Shown: positions 17,404-24,619 of the stretch, one piece after another | Numbering within the stretch: position 1 is the first letter of the stretch | Layout: each line of letters opens with the position of its first letter | NCBI GenBank assembly: GCA_963696325.1 | Contig: CAVOJV010000067.1 | Location: forward strand, 1-64,000 | DNA: 64,000 nt | DNA from: CAVOJV01 sp963696325 | GTDB taxonomy: Bacteria; Pseudomonadota; Gammaproteobacteria; Competibacterales; Competibacteraceae | Direction: 5' to 3' | The notes under the pieces: model-generated | Database searches by the model: none | What the model saw: only the letters and a program-made list of their open reading frames with translations | Told to the model about the DNA's origin: nothing | Position numbers and translations under genes: made by a program

Positions 17404-18594
17404 ATGAACCAGATGCTAATGTTTCGATTTATCAGTCCCGAATGGGTTGAATGGCTGGCGGGAGAGAGCGCTCTCCAACAGGGCTTGCTCACCGAATTGG
17501 CCAACCAGGCGACAGGCCAGCGGCTGGTGCTGGTGGTTCCAGGCGAAGCGGTGCTCCTGACCCAAGCCACCTTGCCCGGGCGTAATCGGGCCGCTTGGCT
17601 CAAGGCGCTTCCTTTTGCACTTGAGGACAGCCTGGCTGGAGATGTTGAAGATCTCCATTTTGCGGTCGGCGAGGTGCGTGCGGGATCACCAGTACCGGTA
17701 GCGTTGGTCAGCCATGAGAAAATGAAAACTTGGCTGGATGCCTGTACCGGGGCTGGCGTAGCTCCTGCCGCGGTGGTTCCCGATACTCTGTTACTACCTT
17801 TTGAAGAAGGTACCTGGAGCCTGCTCCTAGAGAATAATCGGGGTGTGGTGCGCAACGGATCCAGCGCCGGCTTTGCTACAGAGTGCGAAAACCTGCCGCT
17901 TTTGCTCGGGTTGGCGCTAGCTGAAGCGGGCGAACACGCTCCCAAACGCCTGAGAGTTTGGGGAGACAAACTGCCCGAACTAGCGTATCCGTCCCTCGAA
18001 ATTCACCAGCAGACTGCTGAATCTCTGCCTTTGCAGGTGTTCGCCGCCAATTATGACAGCGCCTTCACCCTTAATCTCTTGCAGGGTCCCTATAGTCGCA
18101 AAGCCCATCTGGGCAAATGGCTAAGACCCTGGCGCCCTCCAGCAATCCTCGCTGGAATATGGCTAGGAATGCACTTGGTACTTCAGATTAATGAATACTG
18201 GCAATTGACTGGGCAACAGGCGAGTCTGCGGGCCGACATGGAAAAGATCTATAAAGATGCGGCGCCCGGCGCGCGCAAGATTGTCAACCCTCGAGTGCAA
18301 TTAGAGAACCGCCTGCGGGAGCTGCGCCAAGGCAATGCTAACACGGAAGCAGTCTTTCTGGATCTGCTCTATCAGGGTGCCCAGCCCTTAATCGCCTTTC
18401 AGGGCGTGACTCTGCGTGGCCTAAGGTATAAAGAAGCTCAATTAGATCTGGACCTGGAAAGTAGCAGCCTGGAAATCCTGGATCAGCTCAAGCAGCGCTT
18501 TAGCGAGCAAGCCGATATTCACACCGAAATGCGCACCACTAAACGGGAAGGAAAAGTGGAAAGCCAAGTCAGTGTTAAAAGGACGCCGCCGTGA
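17404..18594 (+). CDS. gspL: type II secretion system protein GspL
   Basis: A 396-residue bitopic protein recruiting the ATPase GspE. It has a large cytoplasmic actin-like domain (about 1-235; PGEAVLLTQATLPGRNRAAW, LPFALEDSLAGDVEDLHFA), one transmembrane helix (about 250-270, ILAGIWLGMHLVLQI) and a periplasmic ferredoxin-like domain. The ATG at 17404 is preferred since GGAAG lies five bases upstream; a TTG at 17389 overlapping the gspK stop is an alternative. Confidence 0.93.
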   Translation: MNQMLMFRFISPEWVEWLAGESALQQGLLTELANQATGQRLVLVVPGEAVLLTQATLPGRNRAAWLKALPFALEDSLAGDVEDLHFAVGEVRAGSPVPVALVSHEKMKTWLDACTGAGVAPAAVVPDTLLLPFEEGTWSLLLENNRGVVRNGSSAGFATECENLPLLLGLALAEAGEHAPKRLRVWGDKLPELAYPSLEIHQQTAESLPLQVFAANYDSAFTLNLLQGPYSRKAHLGKWLRPWRPPAILAGIWLGMHLVLQINEYWQLTGQQASLRADMEKIYKDAAPGARKIVNPRVQLENRLRELRQGNANTEAVFLDLLYQGAQPLIAFQGVTLRGLRYKEAQLDLDLESSSLEILDQLKQRFSEQADIHTEMRTTKREGKVESQVSVKRTPP

Positions 18595-19088
18595 GCGCGT
18601 GGTGGCAGCGCCTGAATGACCGTGAACGCTGGATGGCAGGTGGTGGCGCTGTTCTAGTACTGATGCTGTTGTTTTATACCCTGGCCTGGCAGCCGTTTCA
18701 GTCTAAACTAACGGGGTTGCGGCAGGCGGTGGCGCAGCAGCGCAAAGAACTTGCCTGGATGCGCCAGGCAGCCACGGAAATCAAGCGTCTGGAGAATGCT
18801 GGCGCGGCTTCTCAAACGACGCGGGTGAGTGACGGGCGTTCCCTCCTGACGTTGGTAGACCAAACAGCCAAGACGGCAGGACTGGGTACGGCGGTGAAGC
18901 GCGTTGAGCCCCAGGGCGAAGATAAACTCCGGGTCCAACTGGAACAGGTGAGCTTCGACAAGGTAATCCTCTGGCTGGGGACCCTTAAACAGGCGCATGG
19001 GGTAACCATCGTAAATGCCGTGATAGACCGTCAAACTGACAGTGGCCAAGTCAATGCCCGCCTCACTCTACAGGGTGTAACGTCATGA
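18591..19088 (+). CDS. gspM: type II secretion system protein GspM
   Basis: A 165-residue GspM with GTG start overlapping the gspL stop by four bases. It starts MSAWWQRLNDRERW, then one transmembrane helix (GAVLVLMLLFYTLAW), a coiled-coil-like stretch (about 40-70) and a C-terminal ferredoxin-like domain. It stabilises GspL in the inner-membrane platform. Confidence 0.93.
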   Translation: MSAWWQRLNDRERWMAGGGAVLVLMLLFYTLAWQPFQSKLTGLRQAVAQQRKELAWMRQAATEIKRLENAGAASQTTRVSDGRSLLTLVDQTAKTAGLGTAVKRVEPQGEDKLRVQLEQVSFDKVILWLGTLKQAHGVTIVNAVIDRQTDSGQVNARLTLQGVTS

Positions 19089-19843
19089 AACGCTGGCTAG
19101 GCTATGGTCTGCTCGGCTTGGTTGCCTATGTGGTTTTCTTGCTCAGCCAACTGCCGGCTACACTGCTGATGGACTCAATAGCCCAGCGCGTACCCGGCTT
19201 TGCCGTTCAGGATATTCGCGGCTCAGTATTCAATGGGGCGGCGCAAGGGCTTCGCCTACGCGGCGCGCCGATTGAATCCTTGTCCTGGCAATGGCGCTTT
19301 CTGCCCCTGTTTCTGGGACGGGTGGAATATCAGATTGGCATGGTGGACCCGGAACTGCGCGTGAGCGGAAACGTTGCGGTGGGGCTAGATCGCCAACTCC
19401 GCATTACCGATCTGACCGGCAGCTTGCCGCTGGCCAAACTCATGGCCTTGCTGGGCTACGCCCCCTTGGCCATAAGCGGCCAGGTGCACATAGATACGGC
19501 CAGCTTGCAGCTGGTGGCGACGGGTCTTCCGCACGCGGCCACCGGCGCCCTCCGCCTGCTGGGCACCCGCATCACGCTGGGCCGGCCGCTGGAACTCGGC
19601 GATTTCAGCGCCGAGTTCAGTAGCAGGGACCAGGATATCGTTGGCAATGTCAAGGACCAAGGCGGACCTTTGGAACTGACCGGTGCCTTGACCCTAACCC
19701 CTGATGGCCGCTATCGTTTCAATGGTCAAGTCGGTATCCGAGAACAAAGTAACCACGAACTAGGGCAGGCGTTAAGCATACTGGGCCGACCCGGCGCGGA
19801 TGGCAAATGGAAACTTAATTTCACTGGGACTTTGCAGGTTTAG
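19085..19843 (+). CDS. gspN: type II secretion system protein GspN
   Basis: A 252-residue protein with an N-terminal membrane anchor (LGYGLLGLVAYVVFLLSQL) and a beta-rich periplasmic body typical of GspN, including the early block GSVFNGAAQGLRLRGAPIESLSWQWRF and late repeats of beta strands. GspN is an accessory component absent from many systems. The ATG overlaps the gspM stop. It appears to be the last gsp gene; gspO (prepilin peptidase) is missing from this locus and is probably encoded as pilD elsewhere. Confidence 0.9.
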   Translation: MKRWLGYGLLGLVAYVVFLLSQLPATLLMDSIAQRVPGFAVQDIRGSVFNGAAQGLRLRGAPIESLSWQWRFLPLFLGRVEYQIGMVDPELRVSGNVAVGLDRQLRITDLTGSLPLAKLMALLGYAPLAISGQVHIDTASLQLVATGLPHAATGALRLLGTRITLGRPLELGDFSAEFSSRDQDIVGNVKDQGGPLELTGALTLTPDGRYRFNGQVGIREQSNHELGQALSILGRPGADGKWKLNFTGTLQV

Positions 19844-19896
19844 GGCGCCCCCAGGGGCGATTGTCATAGCACACAGCAGGGAGAAGAAACAAGCTT

Positions 19897-21147
19897 ATGA
19901 AAAACATCTCAACAGGGCTTGCGGTGGCCTTCGTGATACCGTTACTGGCTGCCTGCGCTTCGCGGCAAGAAGTCCCCCATCCTTCTAAAGCCTTTACCTC
20001 CCCCCCCCCTTCCACATCGATCGACGACTCCAATACCTTCCAGGTACCACCGGGACTGGAACCCCAAGTTGCTTTCTGGCGCAATGTCTACTCGGTCTGG
20101 GTTCTTGACCAAGTTGCTTTGCACGACGATAGGTACTTGGACCTGGTTTACGAAGTCATCAATCTACCAGGCTTCGTGAGCGATGGTTACGGCGATGGTC
20201 AACGGGATTACACACGCGAGCGGCAAGAAATCTGGAAAGCGCAGCTGCGCGAACTGGAGCGCAAAACTCTCAGCGGGGAGGCACTCAATCCTCCTGAACA
20301 AGCATTGGCAGCGCGCATTACGGTCAGTGGCGGCCCCCAGGCCGTCTTTGGCGCGGCTGAACGGTTGCGCAGCCAGCGTGGTCTGCGCGAGCGCTTCAAG
20401 CGGGGTTTGGAAATCAGCGGCCGTTATGACAAGATCTTTAAAGACATTTTCCGGCAAGCCGGCCTGCCCGAAGACTTTGCTTACTTGCCGCATGTGGAAT
20501 CCTCGTTTCAGGTTAACGCCCGTTCTTCGGCTGGAGCCGCGGGCATCTGGCAGTTCACTAAACCAGCCGCCCGCATCTACTTGAACAACCACCCTGCCCT
20601 TGACGAACGCTTAGACCCAGTTGCTTCGGCCCGCGGTGCGGCCCGTTACCTGCGCGATGCCCACGAAACTCTGGACAACTGGCCGTTAGCAGTCACCTCC
20701 TACAATCATGGTATCGGCGGCATGACGCGCGCCAAGCAGTACTTCGGCAGTGATTTCACGCAAATCGTTCGCCACTACGAGCACCCTTACTTTGGCTTCG
20801 CCTCTCGCAATTTCTACGCGGAGTTCCTGGCTGCGCGAGAGATAGCCAGCCAACCGACCCGGTTCTTTCCGGAGGGTATCCGCTACGAAGCTCCCCTAAA
20901 TTGGGATCGGGTAACCTTAGACCGACCAGTACCAACGTCGACCCTGGCCTCTTACTATCGGGTAGATAAACAACAGTTGGTCGCCATGAATGCTGCCTGG
21001 ACGCAAGAAGCCATTTTCGATCGGGTAGCCTTACCCGAAGGCACGGAAGTTTGGTTACCACCAGGCACTTTGAACCGCACTACCCAACTCAACCAGATCT
21101 CGGATAGCGCCCTGGCGCAAGCGGATAAAGCGACGGAATCCCAATAA
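19897..21147 (+). CDS. MltD-like lytic transglycosylase lipoprotein
   Basis: A 416-residue lipoprotein: signal peptide with lipobox LLAAC (Cys about residue 20) and no Asp next to it, so probably outer-membrane. The SLT domain (about 185-310) has catalytic Glu in LPHVESSFQVNARSSAGAAGIWQF and the following SYNHG motif. The C-terminal part (about 345-395, ASYYRVDKQQLVAMNAAW, LPEGTEVWLPPG) resembles a LysM-type peptidoglycan binding module. It cleaves peptidoglycan glycan strands. Lying just after gspN, it might open the wall for the T2SS, but this is inference. Confidence 0.85.
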   Translation: MKNISTGLAVAFVIPLLAACASRQEVPHPSKAFTSPPPSTSIDDSNTFQVPPGLEPQVAFWRNVYSVWVLDQVALHDDRYLDLVYEVINLPGFVSDGYGDGQRDYTRERQEIWKAQLRELERKTLSGEALNPPEQALAARITVSGGPQAVFGAAERLRSQRGLRERFKRGLEISGRYDKIFKDIFRQAGLPEDFAYLPHVESSFQVNARSSAGAAGIWQFTKPAARIYLNNHPALDERLDPVASARGAARYLRDAHETLDNWPLAVTSYNHGIGGMTRAKQYFGSDFTQIVRHYEHPYFGFASRNFYAEFLAAREIASQPTRFFPEGIRYEAPLNWDRVTLDRPVPTSTLASYYRVDKQQLVAMNAAWTQEAIFDRVALPEGTEVWLPPGTLNRTTQLNQISDSALAQADKATESQ

Positions 21148-21168
21148 CTTCAAACGAGTAGCTAGATC

Positions 21169-21203
21169 GCCCCCTCTTCATAGCGCATACCCCGAGAGGG
21201 GGC
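21169..21203 (+). terminator. stem-loop after the lytic transglycosylase gene
   Basis: Inverted repeat with perfect 9-bp arms (GCCCCCTCT at 21169-21177, AGAGGGGGC at 21195-21203), 22 bases after the stop codon. It lacks a strong T tract but is well placed to end the gsp-mlt transcript or protect its 3' end. Confidence 0.5.
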
Positions 21204-21314
21204 AGATCATCTTTACGATCGGCCTTGACATCCGTAATTGGCGTCCGTAGTACCACTGACACTGGAAGGCGTTCATCTACAGCTCTCGTTAGCAATTCCT
21301 TGACTTAAGAGTAT

Positions 21315-21359
21315 TGACAATTCCACAACATCATGTTATCCATTTCACAACATTGTTGT
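21315..21359 (+). promoter_or_regulatory. promoter with paired ACAACAT operators
   Basis: TTGACA (21315-21320), 17 bp, TATCCA (21338-21343) form a candidate sigma-70 promoter. Two ACAACAT boxes start 22 bp apart (21325 and 21347), each part of a small palindrome (AACATCATGTT and ACAACATTGTTGT). One lies in the promoter spacer and one just downstream of the -10. This is the geometry of a repressor site controlling the small gene at 21421. Confidence 0.4.
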
Positions 21360-21420
21360 TTATTTCCTTTTTACTGTTTAAAAATTCTTGGCTTGCATCT
21401 TTCCGGGAGGGAGCCTTGCC

Positions 21421-21606
21421 ATGTTGACAAGTAAAGAACTCGAGTGGCTACCTGAAGATGATCGAGTAGTGACTCTGGCTTCACATGATTACTACCGGGC
21501 GCTTTTGCGCGGCGCTTCCGATAGTGAACGACGACGGTTGCAGCAGGCATGGATATGCGAAATCCACAAGCGGTGGCCAGACGTTTTAGCTGGGCTCTCA
21601 AGGTAA
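21421..21606 (+). CDS. small hypothetical protein (61 aa)
   Basis: A 61-residue, charged, mostly helical protein starting MLTSKELEWLPEDDRVVTLA and ending DVLAGLSR. GGGAGGGAG lies eight bases before the ATG, and a promoter with paired operator-like boxes lies about 80 bases upstream, so expression is plausible. No domain is recognised. It is a single gene between the mlt gene and the convergent yrfG. Extra in-frame codons upstream to 21388 are probably leader. Confidence 0.55.
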   Translation: MLTSKELEWLPEDDRVVTLASHDYYRALLRGASDSERRRLQQAWICEIHKRWPDVLAGLSR

Positions 21607-21677
21607 CCGCTTTCCTGCCTATTGCCTCCCTTGGGGACAAACGCTCGCCTGGGCTGTCCTTGCGTGAAAAGTCTTTG

Positions 21678-22334
21678 TTAACCGAGTGGTAGCAACTCAG
21701 AAAAATCGTGAATAGCCTGAAATTCACCCGCTGCCTTCGGTGGATAAGTGGAATCGGGTTTTAGAACCGAGACCAAATAGGCAATACCATAGCGGCGCGC
21801 GGCACGCAGAATAGGCAAACTATCGTCCACAAACAGAGTGCTGCCTGGATGAAATGCCTCTCGCCGCCTAAGGCGAGACCAAAAATCCGGATGTTCCTTT
21901 GCCGCACCCAGACTGTGGGCACTTATGATGGCGTCGAAATGCCCCTCTAGACTGGTCTTTTCCATCTTCAGGCTCACGCTGTCGGGATGGGCATTGGTAA
22001 CCAACAGCACCCGTTTGCCGGCGTTGCGCACGGCATCCAGAAACTCCGCCACATGAGGATGCACGGCGATCAGGTGCTCCACCTCTCGCTTAAGCGTTGC
22101 CACGTCCATCCCCAATTCCTGACTCCAATAATCCAGGCAGTACCATGCCAAGGTTCCCTCCACACTGCGATAACGGGCTAGCAAATCAGCCCGCGCCTGT
22201 TCCGGGTTAAGATTGTGCTTCTCCCCATAGCGGCGAGGCATGTGCTCCAGCCAGAAATGATTGTCGAAGCGTAGATCCAACACTGTACCGTCCATGTCCA
22301 AGAAAACGGTTTGAATATCATTCCAGGGCAACAT
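21678..22334 (-). CDS. yrfG: GMP/IMP nucleotidase YrfG (HAD family)
   Basis: A 218-residue HAD hydrolase. Motif I FLDMDGTVLDL with the nucleophilic and acid Asp is near residue 11. Motif II VLLVTNAHPDSVSLK lies about 109-123, motif III Lys in AAKEHPDFW, and motif IV FVDDSLPIL. Helical cap residues (about 30-90, including YWSQELGMD) match YrfG, which dephosphorylates purine nucleotides. In many relatives yrfG neighbours nudE and cysQ; here cysQ is divergent and nudE is absent from the gap. Confidence 0.85.
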   Translation of the reverse strand: MLPWNDIQTVFLDMDGTVLDLRFDNHFWLEHMPRRYGEKHNLNPEQARADLLARYRSVEGTLAWYCLDYWSQELGMDVATLKREVEHLIAVHPHVAEFLDAVRNAGKRVLLVTNAHPDSVSLKMEKTSLEGHFDAIISAHSLGAAKEHPDFWSRLRRREAFHPGSTLFVDDSLPILRAARRYGIAYLVSVLKPDSTYPPKAAGEFQAIHDFSELLPLG

Positions 22335-22646
22335 AAGGATTTAAAATATCTATAGTTGAATTATGAAAGTTACGCTGCCGGACGGTTTGTCAACAGCCCG
22401 GCGGCACAGACCAATCGTGTACAATCCTGTAATCGTTGACCATCGCTAAAGGGTATTTTAGTTGAACCCTATTCGCTTGACTCTAGGCCCACGCCTGGTA
22501 GGGCCGCATACTATTTTCACGGTATGCAGAATACCGGCAATTATTAATATCACGACCGTAATCCAGAAATGTTCTATAGCACCCCTTCACGCCAACACTT
22601 TCCCATCCACACCGGCACTTGCGGTCCCGATCAGATACCTGCAATC
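22335..22646. promoter_or_regulatory. divergent spacer between yrfG and cysQ
   Basis: About 310 bases with no supported gene. A TACAAT (22420-22425) could serve as a rightward -10 for cysQ, although no good -35 is at the proper distance. The frame upstream of the cysQ ATG has no family similarity. Confidence 0.3.
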
Positions 22647-23462
22647 ATGACTATCGATTTAGCCGGCCTAGTCGATCCAGTACGATGCATTGCTCAAGAC
22701 GCGAGCCACCGCATCCTAGAAATCTATGCCGGCAACTTTAGCGTGACCGAGAAAGCCAATAATACCCCGTTGACCGAAGCCGATATGGTCGCTGATGAAC
22801 GTATTATCCGGGGTCTTACTAAGCTCACCCCAGAAATTCCCATTCTCTCTGAAGAGGGCGCCGATATCAGCTTTGCTGTGCGTAACCAATGGGAGTGGCT
22901 CTGGCTGGTTGACCCTTTGGACGGGACCCGCGAGTTTGTTAAGCGCAATGGCCAGTTCTGTGTAAACATCGCCTTGATACACAAGCATACCGCCGTATTC
23001 GGCCTGATCCTGATTCCGGTGACTGGCGTATGCTACTTCGCCTACCGCCGAGGCGGTGCCTTTAAACAGCTTCCGGATCACAAACCCAGTTCCATCCACA
23101 CCCGCCATATCGGCCATGAACCCATTCGAGTAGCCGGTAGCCGCTCCTACGCTGGCGGTGCCCTGCAAACCTATCTGAAATATTTAGGCCAACACCACTA
23201 CCTAGGGGTAGGTAGCGCCCTGAAGTCCTGCCTGGTAGCGGAGGGTAAGATAGACTTGTATCCGCGTTTTGGTCCGACCTGCGAATGGGATACAGCCGCC
23301 GCGCAGATCCTCGTCGAGGAGGCTGGCGGTCGACTCACCGATACCCACATGCAGCCATTGCGCTACAACACCCGGCCCACTCTGATCAATCCGGATTTCT
23401 TCGCTTTTGGTGATCCCGTTTATGACTGGTCCCAGTTTCTGCCTAACCGCGACAAATCCTAG
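22647..23462 (+). CDS. cysQ: 3'(2'),5'-bisphosphate nucleotidase CysQ
   Basis: A 271-residue member of the inositol-monophosphatase fold. The metal-binding motif WLVDPLDGTREFVKRNG lies about 90-106, with an earlier LSEEGADI carrying the acidic pair and a late CEWDTAAAQILVEEAGG. It recycles PAP from sulfate assimilation to AMP. The ATG at 22647 matches family N termini; upstream in-frame codons are unsupported. zapE begins 19 bases after its stop. Confidence 0.92.
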   Translation: MTIDLAGLVDPVRCIAQDASHRILEIYAGNFSVTEKANNTPLTEADMVADERIIRGLTKLTPEIPILSEEGADISFAVRNQWEWLWLVDPLDGTREFVKRNGQFCVNIALIHKHTAVFGLILIPVTGVCYFAYRRGGAFKQLPDHKPSSIHTRHIGHEPIRVAGSRSYAGGALQTYLKYLGQHHYLGVGSALKSCLVAEGKIDLYPRFGPTCEWDTAAAQILVEEAGGRLTDTHMQPLRYNTRPTLINPDFFAFGDPVYDWSQFLPNRDKS

Positions 23463-23481
23463 ACCTGACATATCGCGCACC

Positions 23482-24609
23482 ATGCTTTACGAACGTTATA
23501 AAAAAGACTTGCAAAGAGAGGATTTCCATCACGATCCCGCCCAGGAGATGGCGATACAGCATCTACAGCGGATCTCTGATGAATTACTTGCCACCCATTC
23601 CCAACCTGCTGAATCCGCCGCCGCTCCCCCGCGGGGTTTATTAAGGCGTTTCATCGAGCGCGGAAAAACGGATAAAACAGCCGCAGCGATGGCTGTGCGT
23701 GGTCTGTATATATGGGGCGGGGTGGGACGCGGCAAAACCTATCTAGTGGACACTTTTTTCAATACCCTACCCCTGGAACGCAAAAAGCGCATCCACTTCC
23801 ATCGTTTCATGTATAAGGTTCATAGTGCGCTGCGGGAACTGAAAGAGCAGCAAGATCCCCTCAAGACCGTCGCCCGCCAGTTCGCTCGGGAAGCCCGCAT
23901 CATCTGCCTGGACGAGTTTTTCGTCTCGGATATTACCGACGCCATGCTACTGTCGGGGTTACTGCGGGAATTGTTCGCCAATGGCGTGACCCTGATCACC
24001 ACCTCCAACATTCCCCCCGACGACTTGTACAAGGACGGTTTGCAGCGCGCTCGCTTCTTGTCGGCTATTGCGCTGATCAAGGAAAACATGGAGATCATCA
24101 ATATGGACGGGGGAACGGACTATCGCCTGCGGTATCTTGAAAAGGCCGAGATCTATCATTTCCCACTGGATGAAAAAGCCGAGCGCATTCTCAGCGATAC
24201 CTTCGAACATATCAGTCCGGAGCCGGGTCGCAGCGGTGTGGTCTTGGAGATCGAGGGCCGTTCTATATCAACGACCCGCCATGCTGACGGGGTAGTATGG
24301 TTCAATTTCAGCGACATTTGCGACGGCCCGCGCAGTCAGGCTGATTATATCGAGATAGCCCGTTGCTTTCACACCGTGCTCATTGCCAATATCCCGGTCA
24401 TGGACTGGCAGATGGAAAATCAGGCGAAGCGCTTCCTCAGTCTGGTCGATGAGTTTTATGACCGCAATGTCAAGCTAATTATTTCCGCGGCAGCCCCTCC
24501 CACGGACATCTACCAGGGCAACAAGCTCAAGTTCGAATACCGACGCACGCTAAGCCGCCTCCAGGAGATGCAATCTCATGATTATCTGGCACGGCGGCAT
24601 TTACCTTAA
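23482..24609 (+). CDS. zapE: cell division protein ZapE (AFG1-type ATPase)
   Basis: A 375-residue AFG1/ZapE P-loop ATPase. The start MLYERYKKDLQREDFHHDPAQ is typical. Walker A is GGVGRGKTYL near residue 79, Walker B IICLDEFFVSDI near 140, and sensor-like TTSNIPPDDLYKDGLQR follows. ZapE associates with FtsZ rings under low oxygen in E. coli. It is probably cotranscribed with cysQ. Confidence 0.92.
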   Translation: MLYERYKKDLQREDFHHDPAQEMAIQHLQRISDELLATHSQPAESAAAPPRGLLRRFIERGKTDKTAAAMAVRGLYIWGGVGRGKTYLVDTFFNTLPLERKKRIHFHRFMYKVHSALRELKEQQDPLKTVARQFAREARIICLDEFFVSDITDAMLLSGLLRELFANGVTLITTSNIPPDDLYKDGLQRARFLSAIALIKENMEIINMDGGTDYRLRYLEKAEIYHFPLDEKAERILSDTFEHISPEPGRSGVVLEIEGRSISTTRHADGVVWFNFSDICDGPRSQADYIEIARCFHTVLIANIPVMDWQMENQAKRFLSLVDEFYDRNVKLIISAAAPPTDIYQGNKLKFEYRRTLSRLQEMQSHDYLARRHLP

Positions 24610-24619
24610 GCGCTTAGCT

